From: JBHJHK01 sp050330975
GTDB lineage: Bacteria; Pseudomonadota; Gammaproteobacteria; Competibacterales; Competibacteraceae
Assembly (NCBI GenBank): GCA_050330975.1
Contig: JBHJHK010000256.1
Location: forward strand, 1-7,875
Reading direction: 5' to 3'
DNA length: 7,875 nt
Part shown: positions 1-6,539 of the stretch, one piece after another
Layout of the letters: the number at the start of each line of letters is the position of its first letter
How positions within the stretch are numbered: position 1 is the stretch's first letter
Made by a program: the position numbers and the translations under genes
The notes under the pieces: generated by a model
What the model was told of the DNA's origin: nothing
Database searches by the model: none
The model's input: only the letters and a program-made list of their open reading frames with translations

Positions 1-141
1 AACCAGGGGCCAGAGCCCCATCCCGCGGCTGTAGCGGCCCCCGCGTCCCCGGGCCCCGCCCCCGATTCCGCCCCCACCTCGCCCCGCAGGGGCTCGGGCT
101 CCCGGCGTTTCTCCAGCGTCTTTGGCACCCGGAGGCGATAG
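1..141 (+). CDS. Possible C-terminal tail of an upstream gene (partial)
   Basis: Frame 1 is open from the window edge to a TAG at 139-141 and encodes about 46 residues rich in Pro, Ala, Ser and Arg, ending in a basic FGTRRR. Most third codon positions are G or C, as in the genes downstream, and the stop lies 5 bp before the ATG at 147, which is the tight spacing seen between the other genes of the operon. This suggests the disordered tail of an upstream operon member. No domain is visible and the product is not recognised. In sequence this GC-rich an open frame is weak evidence, and frame 3 is also open here, so this could equally be non-coding, poor-quality sequence, or the linker of the molybdenum hydroxylase read in the wrong frame. 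Confidence 0.25.
   Translation, partial: NQGPEPHPAAVAAPASPGPAPDSAPTSPRRGSGSRRFSSVFGTRRR
131..135 (+). promoter_or_regulatory. Ribosome binding site supporting a start at 147
   Basis: A perfect GGAGG core sits 11 bases upstream of the ATG at 147. It supports independent translation of the molybdenum hydroxylase fragment from 147. The spacing is slightly long, and the same bases would encode Pro-Glu-Ala if frame 3 continued upstream, so the match could be chance. Confidence 0.4.
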
Positions 142-146
142 ACCCC

Positions 147-1154
147 ATGGCCAAGCACAAGGGGCGCGGTATGGCGTCCATCAACTACCCCATCGGCATG
201 AACCTGGGCGGCGACCCCAGCCAAGCCCTGGTCCACGCCAACCCCACGGGCAAGTTCACCGTGTCGTTGTCTTCCATCGACCTGGGCCAGGGGATGAAAT
301 CCGTGGTGCGGCAGATCTGCGCCGAGAGTTTGGGGGTCCCGGTGGAAGACGTCTATGTGGATACCGCCGACAGCGATACCGGACCCCACTGCATGGGCAG
401 TTTTGCCTCCCGGGGCACCCACCGGGTGGGCAACGCCGTGATCCGCGCCGCCACCGAGGCCCGGGGGGTGATGCTGGAGGCCGCCGCCGAGGAGCTGGAG
501 GTGAGCCCTGCCGACCTCAAGACCGATGGCAAGGGCAACATCCAAGTCAAGGGTGCCCCCAGCCGTTCCATCACCACCAAAGAGGTGGCCATCGCCGCCC
601 AGTTCCGCCAGGGGCGCACCCTGTCGGGGCGGGGGATCTTTTTAGTGCCCCTGTCGGACGTAGACCCCGAGACCGGCGAGATGAGTCCGGTGACCTGCTA
701 CGCCCACGCCTGCCTGGTGGCCGAAGTGGAGGTGGACGACGAGACCGGCGAAGTGACGCCCCTGGCCATGTACAGCGCCTACGAGGTGGGCCGGGCCCTC
801 AATCCGCGCCTGGTCCAGCAGCAGCTCAGCGGCGGCGCCTGGATGGGGCTCAGTCACGCGTTGTTCGAGACCACCGAGCCCTACTACCCCGAGCGCCTCC
901 ACGGGCCACACGACTTCGGCGAGTACCTGATGCCGGGCCCCGGGGACATCTGCGACCACCACATCGCCGTGTTGGAGCGCCCGGCCCCCGACGGCCCCTT
1001 TGGCGGCAAGGGTCCCGGTGAGATGTGCGCCAATCAGGTGCTGCCGGCGGTGGCCAATGCCATCTACAACGCCGTGGGGGTGCGGATCGACGAACTGCCC
1101 ATCACCCCGGAAAAGGTGTTGCGGGCCATCAAGGCCCGGGGCGAAGGGCGGTAA
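147..1154 (+). CDS. Molybdenum hydroxylase, C-terminal molybdopterin-binding subunit or fragment
   Basis: This is the second molybdopterin-binding half (MoCoBD_2 type) of the xanthine dehydrogenase/CO dehydrogenase large-subunit family, whose enzymes hydroxylate N-heterocycles or aldehydes with water-derived oxygen. Numbered from M1 at 147, visible family signatures are LGQGM (46-50), GSFASRGTHRVGNAV (84-98, cofactor-binding loop), GGKGPGE (286-292) with the conserved catalytic glutamate as E292, and the closing NAIYNAVGVRIDELPITPEKVL typical of the family C-terminus. The usual large subunit is about 750-800 residues and also carries an N-terminal Ald_Xan_dh_C domain and MoCoBD_1; these are absent, leaving 335. 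Frame 3 stays open to the window edge, so a truncated single-chain gene is possible. I prefer ATG 147 because of the GGAGG site, the upstream stop at 139-141, and family-like sequence from the first residues. A split subunit resembling NdhM of nicotinate dehydrogenase is plausible. Stop to next start is 4 bp. Family very sure; start and substrate unsure. Confidence 0.85.
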   Translation: MAKHKGRGMASINYPIGMNLGGDPSQALVHANPTGKFTVSLSSIDLGQGMKSVVRQICAESLGVPVEDVYVDTADSDTGPHCMGSFASRGTHRVGNAVIRAATEARGVMLEAAAEELEVSPADLKTDGKGNIQVKGAPSRSITTKEVAIAAQFRQGRTLSGRGIFLVPLSDVDPETGEMSPVTCYAHACLVAEVEVDDETGEVTPLAMYSAYEVGRALNPRLVQQQLSGGAWMGLSHALFETTEPYYPERLHGPHDFGEYLMPGPGDICDHHIAVLERPAPDGPFGGKGPGEMCANQVLPAVANAIYNAVGVRIDELPITPEKVLRAIKARGEGR

Positions 1155-1158
1155 GCCC

Positions 1159-2040
1159 GTGGCGGTGCGCCCCAAGGTGGTGGGGATCGACGGCCCCGAC
1201 GCCCTGGAACGGGCCCTGGAGGCGGCCCAGTACGTGGCTGACCCATCCCTGGCCACTGCCGCCTACCTGGCCCTGGCCCTGGGCAAGCCGTTGTTGCTGG
1301 AGGGGGTTCCCGGGGTGGGGAAGACCGAGGCCGCCAAGGCCCTGGCGGGGGTGTTGGGGCGGCGGCTGATCCGCCTCCAGTGCTACGAGGGCATCGACGC
1401 CGCCCACGCCCTCTACGACTGGAACTACCCCCGGCAGATGTTGGCCATCCGCAGGATGGGCGACGAGGATCTCGACCTCTACGGCGACACCTTTCTCATC
1501 GAGCGCCCCTTGCTCACCGCCTTGCGCACCCCGGGCAAGGCCGTGCTGCTCATCGATGAAATCGACCGGGCCGACCACGAGTTCGAGGCGTTTTTGCTGG
1601 AGTTTTTGTCGGATTTCCAGATTTCCATCCCCGAGCGGGGCACCATCCGGGCCCCCGAGCCCCCGGCGGTGATTCTCACTTCCAATCGCACCCGGGAACT
1701 CCACGACGCCCTGCGGCGGCGCTGTATCTACCACTGTATCGACTACCCCGCCCCGGAGCGAGAAGCGCAGATCATCCGGCTTCGGGCCAGTGCCGTGGCG
1801 GCGGCCACGGCACTGGCGGTGGCCAACGCCGTGGGGGCCCTGCGACAAGAGCCCCTGGCCAAGCCCCCGGGGGTGGCCGAGGCTGTGGACTGGGCCCAGG
1901 CCGCCACCCTCCTCAAGACCCCTCACAACAGCTGGCCCGAGGTGCTCAAACAATCCGTGGGCGCCGCCGTCAAGGACCGCGACGACTTGGACTATCTGGC
2001 GGGGCGTCTGGATCCCCTCCTGGCCGAGGCCACCCGGTGA
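1159..2040 (+). CDS. CoxD-like MoxR-family AAA+ ATPase
   Basis: A 293-residue AAA+ ATPase of the MoxR type (AAA_5), related to CoxD of CO dehydrogenase clusters, which acts in maturation of the molybdenum active site. From GTG 1159, Walker A is GVPGVGKT (49-56), Walker B is VLLIDEID (129-136), sensor 1 is TSN (174-176), and an arginine-finger-like DALRRRC follows (183-189). The remainder is the helical lid. The GTG start has GAAGGG about ten bases upstream and falls 4 bp after the hydroxylase stop; a frame extension back to 1000 would overlap the hydroxylase deeply and has no family resemblance. GTG 1165 is a possible alternative. The gene overlaps the VWA gene by 4 bp (GTGA), so translation is probably coupled, matching the known MoxR-VWA pairing. 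The role as chaperone for the adjacent molybdenum enzyme is inferred from that gene order. Confidence 0.9.
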   Translation: MAVRPKVVGIDGPDALERALEAAQYVADPSLATAAYLALALGKPLLLEGVPGVGKTEAAKALAGVLGRRLIRLQCYEGIDAAHALYDWNYPRQMLAIRRMGDEDLDLYGDTFLIERPLLTALRTPGKAVLLIDEIDRADHEFEAFLLEFLSDFQISIPERGTIRAPEPPAVILTSNRTRELHDALRRRCIYHCIDYPAPEREAQIIRLRASAVAAATALAVANAVGALRQEPLAKPPGVAEAVDWAQAATLLKTPHNSWPEVLKQSVGAAVKDRDDLDYLAGRLDPLLAEATR

Positions 2041-3152
2041 CCGGGGCGACGCTGCCCGGGGCCGTCGCCCCCCTGGTGGCCTTTGGCCAGCGCCTGCGGC
2101 GCCACGGCTTTGCCGTCGCCCCGGAGCAGACCATAGCCTGGTTGGCCGCCGTGCAGCTGCTGGGCCCCCGCCACATGGGGGATCTGTACCGGGCGGCGGT
2201 GGCCACCCTGGCCCCGCCCCCGGAGCGGCTGGGGGAGTTCGACGCCTTGTTCCAGGCCCATTTTTACTCGGTGGCCACACCCGTCGCCGGGGGGGAGGCC
2301 GACTCCGGCCCCGACGAGCCCGCCTCGGTGGTGGAGGAAGCGGCGCTGGAGCTAGACGCCCCCGGGGATGAACCCTTTGAAGGGGGAGCCCAGGCGGCGG
2401 CTGCGGAGCGGTTGGCCCAGCGCCAGTTCGCCCCCAACGGCGGGGAGGCCGCCCTGGCCCGCTTGCAGCGCTTGGGCCCGGGGCGTCTGCCCCGGCGCCG
2501 GGGCTATCGCAGCCGCCCGGCCCGCCGGGGGGAGGGGATCCACGGCCCCCGGGCCCTGCGCTCGGCCCTGCGCCACGACGGCGAGGTGCTGAGCCTACCC
2601 CGCCGCCAGCGCCGTCCCCGCCAGCGCCCCTTGCTGTTGCTCATCGATGTCTCGGGTTCCATGAAGGATTACACCGCCAGCTATTTGGCCGCGGCCCACA
2701 CCCTGGTCCAGGTGGCCGATCGCTGTGAAGTGTTTACCCTGGGCACCCGTTTGACCCGCATTACCCGGCCCTTGCGGGTGCGCCAGCGAGCCAAGGCCCT
2801 CCAGGAGGCCTCGGGCCTAGTGGCGGACTGGGACGGGGGAACCCGCCTGGGAGAGGCCCTCCAGGGATTTTTGGCCCTGCCCCGCTACCTGGGATTGGCC
2901 CGGGGCGCCGCCGTGGTGGTCCTCTCCGACGGCCTGGAGCGGGGTGACCCAAAAGCGTTGGTCAACGCCGTCCAACGGCTGACCCACCTGGCTTGGCGGG
3001 TCACCTGGCTGACCCCCCTGGCGGCCGATTCCCAATTTCGTCCGGCGACGGCGGCCCTGACTTCCCTGGCGAGTCTGGTGGAGCTGGGGGACGGCAGCAA
3101 CCTGCCGCGTCTGTGCCATCACCTGTTAACCCTAGACGGAGGGCGCCTATGA
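2037..3152 (+). CDS. CoxE-like von Willebrand factor A domain protein
   Basis: A 371-residue VWA protein of the CoxE type. The N-terminal half (about 1-190) is Arg/Ala/Pro-rich with an acidic stretch around 80-115 and no transmembrane segment, so the protein is likely cytoplasmic. The VWA domain spans about 195-360 and has a complete metal-ion-dependent adhesion site: DVSGS with D204, S206 and S208, then T269 in GGTRLGEAL, and D298 in LSDG. An intact site implies a metal-dependent protein-protein contact, presumably with the AAA+ partner and the hydroxylase. In CO-oxidising bacteria CoxD and CoxE are needed for a functional active-site cluster; that role is transferred here by family and gene order. 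The GTG start overlaps the preceding stop by 4 bp, and the 3' end overlaps the next gene by 4 bp (ATGA). Confidence 0.9.
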   Translation: MTGATLPGAVAPLVAFGQRLRRHGFAVAPEQTIAWLAAVQLLGPRHMGDLYRAAVATLAPPPERLGEFDALFQAHFYSVATPVAGGEADSGPDEPASVVEEAALELDAPGDEPFEGGAQAAAAERLAQRQFAPNGGEAALARLQRLGPGRLPRRRGYRSRPARRGEGIHGPRALRSALRHDGEVLSLPRRQRRPRQRPLLLLIDVSGSMKDYTASYLAAAHTLVQVADRCEVFTLGTRLTRITRPLRVRQRAKALQEASGLVADWDGGTRLGEALQGFLALPRYLGLARGAAVVVLSDGLERGDPKALVNAVQRLTHLAWRVTWLTPLAADSQFRPATAALTSLASLVELGDGSNLPRLCHHLLTLDGGRL

Positions 3153-4036
3153 TCACGGCCATCGATGCTCACCACCACATCTGGCGCCGGGACGACCTTC
3201 CCTGGTTGTCGGGCCCCATGGAACCGCGGATCTTTGGCCCCTATGGAGCCATCCGCCGGGATTACCCCATGGAAGAGTACTTCGAGGACATCGCCCGCTC
3301 GGAGGTCACCCGCTCGGTCTACGTCCAGGCCAACTGGCCCCCAGATCGCTTTGAAGACGAAGTGGCCTGGGTGCAGGGGGTGGCCGACGACTGTGGTTGG
3401 CCCCAGGCCATCGTCGGCTACGCCGACGTCACCGTCGCCGATGTCCGCCCCCAGCTGGACCGCTTGGCCCAGTATTCCCGGGTGCGGGGGGTGCGGATGC
3501 AGCTCCACTGGCACCGAGACCCCAGTTACTGCTTTGCAGCGACCCCCGACCTGGCCCGCGACCCCACCGTGCAGCGCAACATCGCCCACTTGGGGGATTA
3601 TGGCTTTGGCTTTGAGCTCCAGGTCTTCGCCCCCCAGATGGCGGGGGCGGCGGAGCTGGTGGCGGCCTGCCCTGGGGTGACCTTTGTCCTCCAACACGCC
3701 GGGATGCTGGAGGACACCAGCCCCGCGGGGCTGGCGACTTGGCGGGCGGGGATGGCGACCCTGGCGGCGGCGCCCAACCTGGTGGTCAAGCTGTCGGGCT
3801 TGGGGACCTTTCTCCGCCGCAACGACCCCCAGCACATCGCCACCGTGGCGGGGGAGGTGGTGGAGATGTTCGGCGCCGAGCGCTGTCTGTTTGGCTCCAA
3901 CTTTCCCATTGAAAAACTGTGGACCGACTACGAGACCCTGGTGTCTGCCTACCGCCGGGCGCTGTCGACCCTGGACGAGCAGGTCGCCCGCGCCGTCCTT
4001 TGGGACACCGCGGCCCGGGTCTACCGCATTGCCTAA
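3149..4036 (+). CDS. COG3618-type amidohydrolase/lactonase
   Basis: A 295-residue TIM-barrel hydrolase of the Amidohydrolase_2/COG3618 group, which includes 2-pyrone-4,6-dicarboxylate lactonase and sugar lactonases. Visible marks are DAHHHIW (residues 6-12, strand-1 His motif), a conserved strand with QHAG (His at 183), VVKLSG near 212-217, and FGSNFPIEKLW, where Asn 251 occupies the strand-8 position that is Asp in many amidohydrolases. ATG 3149 is chosen because GGAGGG lies 5 bases upstream and it forms an ATGA overlap with coxE; a longer frame from 2993 would run inside coxE and has no family resemblance. There is no signal peptide, so it is cytoplasmic. It probably hydrolyses a lactone or cyclic amide made further up the pathway, by inference from the neighbouring hydroxylase and gluconolactonase-like domain. 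Family sure, substrate unknown. Confidence 0.9.
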   Translation: MITAIDAHHHIWRRDDLPWLSGPMEPRIFGPYGAIRRDYPMEEYFEDIARSEVTRSVYVQANWPPDRFEDEVAWVQGVADDCGWPQAIVGYADVTVADVRPQLDRLAQYSRVRGVRMQLHWHRDPSYCFAATPDLARDPTVQRNIAHLGDYGFGFELQVFAPQMAGAAELVAACPGVTFVLQHAGMLEDTSPAGLATWRAGMATLAAAPNLVVKLSGLGTFLRRNDPQHIATVAGEVVEMFGAERCLFGSNFPIEKLWTDYETLVSAYRRALSTLDEQVARAVLWDTAARVYRIA

Positions 4037-4055
4037 CCGCCAAAGGCCATCGTCT

Positions 4056-5645
4056 ATGACCCACCACTTGGCCCTGCGCCCCGAATTTGCCGAACTCGTC
4101 GACCCAGAAGCCCCAGTGGTGAAGATTCAGGGGGGCTTTGCCTTCACCGAGGGGCCCATCTGGCACCCCGGGGAGGGGTTTTTGCTGTTTTCCGATATGC
4201 CCAACGATGTGCGCCGCCGCTGGGACCCACTAGGTGGGGTGCAAGAGGTCCTGCGGCCGGCCAACAAGTGCAACGGCATGACCTACGACGCCGAGCTGCG
4301 CCTGGTGGTCTGCGAGCACGCCAGTTCGTCGTTGGTGCGGTTTGACAGCAACGGCCGGCGTCAGGTGTTGGCCTCCCACTTCGAGGGCAAGGAGCTCAAC
4401 AGCCCCAACGACGTGGTGGTGGCCGGGGACGGTAGCATCTATTTCACCGACCCCTGGTATGGACGCATGGCGGTGATCGGGGTCGAGCGGCCCCGGGAGT
4501 TGGGTTGGCAGGGGGTGTTTCGCTGGCGGCCCACAGACAGAGGCGGCGAGTTGAGCCTGGTGGTGAATCGCTACGAGTTCGCCATGCCCAACGGGCTGTG
4601 TTTTAGCCCCGACGAGACCCTCCTCTACATCAACGACACCGAGCGGGCCTTGATCAAGGTCTACCAGGTGGACGAGGGGGGTGGGCTGCGGCGAGGGCGC
4701 TTTTTCGCCAGCGGCATCCGTTCGGCCACCGAGCCCGGGGTGCCCGATGGCATGAAGTGCGATGCCCGGGGCAACGTTTGGGTCACGGCCCCCGGGGGGG
4801 TGTGGATCTATTCCCCCAAGGGGGAATTGCTGGGCAAGTTGCGGGTGCCGGAGTTGGTGGCCAACCTCCACTGGGGGGGGCGGGATTTTCTCAGCTTATT
4901 TCTGTGCGCTTCCACCTCGGTGTACCGGGTCGAAACCCGCATTGGCCCCCGCCAGGAGCCGTTTATGGCGGCCTGGGGGCGGGCTGTCGCCCATGACGCC
5001 AAGGCGTCGAGTGCCTCGGCGTCAGCTAGAGCCAACGATGCCTTTGCCCTGGAACCGGCCCGCTGTGCCCTGATCCTCCAGGACATGCAAAACGACGTGG
5101 TGGCCGACGGCGGTGCCTTTGCCGCCTCGGGGGCCCCCGACCACGCCCGGCGGCAAAACGTCATCGCCAATTTGGCCAGGCTTGCCGAGGTGTGTCGCGC
5201 CAAAGGGGTGATGGTTATCCACGTCTGGTTTGTGGTGGAGCCCGGCGCCCCGGGGCTGACCCTCAATGCGCCGTTGTTCGAAGGGGTAGTGGACAACAAG
5301 GCCCTGGTAAAGGGCAGTTGGGGGGCGGAGCCCGTGGCGGCCCTCAAACCGCATCCCGGGGACTTTGTGGTGGAGAAGATGCGCATGAGCGCCTTTGAGG
5401 GCACGCGGTTGGAAACTATCCTCAAGGCCCAGGGGCGGGATATTCTCATCAACACTGGGGCCTGGACCAACATGTCCGTAGAGCACACCGCCCGCACCGC
5501 CGCCGACAAGGGCTATTTTGTGGTGGTGCCCGAGGACGGCTGCTCCACCATGAATGCCGATTGGCATCGGGCTTCCGTGGACTACGGGTTGCAGAACGTG
5601 GCGGCGGTGACCGATGTGGAGGGGGTGATTGGGGCGTTGGGTTAG
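4056..5645 (+). CDS. SMP-30/gluconolactonase - isochorismatase-fold fusion protein
   Basis: One uninterrupted 529-residue frame joins two hydrolase families. Residues about 20-305 form an SMP-30/gluconolactonase six-bladed propeller with the expected metal and substrate residues: E32 in TEGPIW, N118 in NSPNDV, N179 in MPNGL and D231 in VPDGMKCD. Residues about 333-529 are isochorismatase-like: D343 in LQDMQND and K441 in VVEKMRMSAF match the catalytic Asp and Lys, but the usual Cys is S474 in TNMSVEHTAR. A short Ala/Ser-rich linker (about 311-330) separates them. ATG 4056 follows the amidohydrolase stop by 19 bp with AAAGG upstream; a frame running back to 3684 only shadows the previous gene. 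The natural reading is a bifunctional enzyme opening a lactone and hydrolysing an amide or related bond, but the second activity is uncertain because of the Ser. ATG 4964 could start a separate second domain. Confidence 0.88.
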   Translation: MTHHLALRPEFAELVDPEAPVVKIQGGFAFTEGPIWHPGEGFLLFSDMPNDVRRRWDPLGGVQEVLRPANKCNGMTYDAELRLVVCEHASSSLVRFDSNGRRQVLASHFEGKELNSPNDVVVAGDGSIYFTDPWYGRMAVIGVERPRELGWQGVFRWRPTDRGGELSLVVNRYEFAMPNGLCFSPDETLLYINDTERALIKVYQVDEGGGLRRGRFFASGIRSATEPGVPDGMKCDARGNVWVTAPGGVWIYSPKGELLGKLRVPELVANLHWGGRDFLSLFLCASTSVYRVETRIGPRQEPFMAAWGRAVAHDAKASSASASARANDAFALEPARCALILQDMQNDVVADGGAFAASGAPDHARRQNVIANLARLAEVCRAKGVMVIHVWFVVEPGAPGLTLNAPLFEGVVDNKALVKGSWGAEPVAALKPHPGDFVVEKMRMSAFEGTRLETILKAQGRDILINTGAWTNMSVEHTARTAADKGYFVVVPEDGCSTMNADWHRASVDYGLQNVAAVTDVEGVIGALG

Positions 5646-5720
5646 CCGTTGGCGGTTTTCGTCGCCATGGTGTTATCCCTAGGGTTCTCCCGAGCCGAGA
5701 CGGGGGCTGATAGTAGTATA

Positions 5721-5740
5721 GTGGAGTGAAGTGAAATGAA
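5721..5740 (+). repeat. Tandem pentamer repeat ahead of the toxin-antitoxin pair
   Basis: Four consecutive 5-base units read GTGGA, GTGAA, GTGAA, ATGAA, just after an A/T-containing stretch (TAGTAGTATAGT, 5711-5722) that holds -10-like hexamers with no good -35 partner. It lies in the 127-bp gap between the fusion gene and the antitoxin, 32 bp before the antitoxin start, where an operator or promoter would be expected. Whether it is bound by the antitoxin is a guess. Confidence 0.4.
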
Positions 5741-5772
5741 AATTTGCCCAGCAGCTCCATGGGAGGCCACTC

Positions 5773-5988
5773 GTGCAAGCATACCGCGTTGAAACCACCG
5801 TCGCTCCTGATGGTTCCGTTGTCATTCGCCAGTTGCCGGTGAACCCCGGTGATGTAGTTGAGGTTATTGTTTTGGTGCAAGAGCGAAAAAAAACCCCGCA
5901 GCAGCGGTATCCCCTGCAGGGAACACCTATTACCTATCACAACCCCACCGAGCCGGTTGCGGAAGATGAATGGAAGGCGTTGCCATGA
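5773..5988 (+). CDS. Antitoxin of a VapBC-type system
   Basis: A 71-residue protein with an N-terminal strand-rich part (MQAYRVETTVAPDGSVVIRQ, then a GDVVEVIVLV segment) and a charged C-terminal tail containing NPTEPVAEDEW. This layout is common in the small antitoxins that precede PIN toxins of the Sll0205-like/COG3744 group: the N-terminal part would dimerise and bind DNA, and the flexible tail would cover the toxin active site. The GTG start is supported by GGGAGG 6 bases upstream. It overlaps the toxin by 4 bp (ATGA), so the pair is translationally coupled, and such pairs normally repress their own promoter. Base composition is less GC-rich than the operon upstream. The call rests on gene order and general resemblance rather than a diagnostic motif. 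Confidence 0.75.
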   Translation: MQAYRVETTVAPDGSVVIRQLPVNPGDVVEVIVLVQERKKTPQQRYPLQGTPITYHNPTEPVAEDEWKALP

Positions 5989-6377
5989 TTATGCTCGATA
6001 CCCATATCTGGATATGGTGGGTTCACGATGACCAGCAGTTACCGCAAGAATACAAAGAGTATATTGAGCAGATCCAACAAAATGGCATTGGAATAAGTGC
6101 TATTTCATGTTGGGAGGTGGCGAAGCTCGTCGAATATGGCCGGTTGACGTTGCCCCTAGCCATCGCCGATTGGTTTGATCAGGCGCTTGTCTATCCCGGT
6201 GTTAGTCTATTGGGGTTAACGCCATCCATCGCCATCGAATCCAAACAGATGCCGCTTCCCTTTCACAAAGATCCCGTTGACCAGCTCATTGTGGCAACGG
6301 CCCGGGTCTACGATGTGCCCCTGGTAACCGTCGATGGAAAAATCCGCCAGTACCCCTATGTGCGGTTTGCGCCATGA
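5985..6377 (+). CDS. VapC-like PIN-domain toxin (ribonuclease)
   Basis: A 130-residue PIN-domain protein filling the usual VapC length. The acidic active-site residues are all present: D5 in MLDTHIW, E44 in SCWEVAK, D96 and D99 in HKDPVDQLIVA, and D117 in VTVDGKI. These coordinate Mg2+ or Mn2+ for RNA cleavage in the family; the Trp-rich DTHIWIWW and the HKDPVDQ motif point to the Sll0205-like subgroup. ATG 5985 is preferred over ATG 5970 because GGAAGG lies 7 bases upstream and it gives a 4-bp overlap with the antitoxin stop; 5970 would add five residues before the first strand. No truncation is seen, so it should be active unless neutralised by its partner. It is cytoplasmic, and the RNA target cannot be predicted. 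Confidence 0.9.
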   Translation: MIMLDTHIWIWWVHDDQQLPQEYKEYIEQIQQNGIGISAISCWEVAKLVEYGRLTLPLAIADWFDQALVYPGVSLLGLTPSIAIESKQMPLPFHKDPVDQLIVATARVYDVPLVTVDGKIRQYPYVRFAP

Positions 6378-6523
6378 ACTTTGCTAGTTAGGTATCGCCG
6401 TGGGATTAAATACTAGACCCCTCTTGGGGCTGCGGTGAGACCTCTGGGTCGGTCATCTGGAAACAGCGCCATCCGCTCGAGCTTCTGAAAGCTCCCCTGG
6501 CCGCTGGCCTGGTTGTAACTACC

Positions 6524-6539
6524 CCGGCCCAAGGGCCGG
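6524..6539. repeat. Perfect 7-bp inverted repeat
   Basis: CCGGCCC and GGGCCGG are separated by AA. The loop is too short for a stable RNA hairpin without opening inner pairs, so it may be a DNA site (protein binding or recombination) or the relic of a longer repeat. It lies in the non-coding stretch after the toxin gene and has no adjacent T run. Confidence 0.5.

Noticed and set aside
122..1021. Long + strand frame of 299 residues overlapping the hydroxylase
   Set aside because: Arg/Gly/Pro-rich shadow in GC-rich DNA; the overlapping frame from 147 carries all the family motifs.
1129..2280. Minus-strand frame of 383 residues opposite the CoxD-like gene
   Set aside because: Low-complexity Gly/Pro/Arg composition, no domain, and it lies wholly opposite well-supported genes.
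4808..5509. Minus-strand frame of 233 residues opposite the fusion gene
   Set aside because: Antisense shadow of the gluconolactonase-isochorismatase gene, whose sense frame has clear catalytic motifs.
5646..5665. TGGCG/CGCCA stem just after the fusion gene, considered as a terminator
   Set aside because: Only 5 bp with an 8-base loop and no following T run.
5736..5792. Short ATG frame (about 18 codons) overlapping the antitoxin start, considered as a leader peptide
   Set aside because: No convincing ribosome binding site and no attenuator-like structure or codon bias.
6414..6450. Short inverted matches (CCCC/GGGG, GACC/GGTC) after the toxin gene, considered as a terminator
   Set aside because: Stems of only 4 bp without a T tract, expected by chance.
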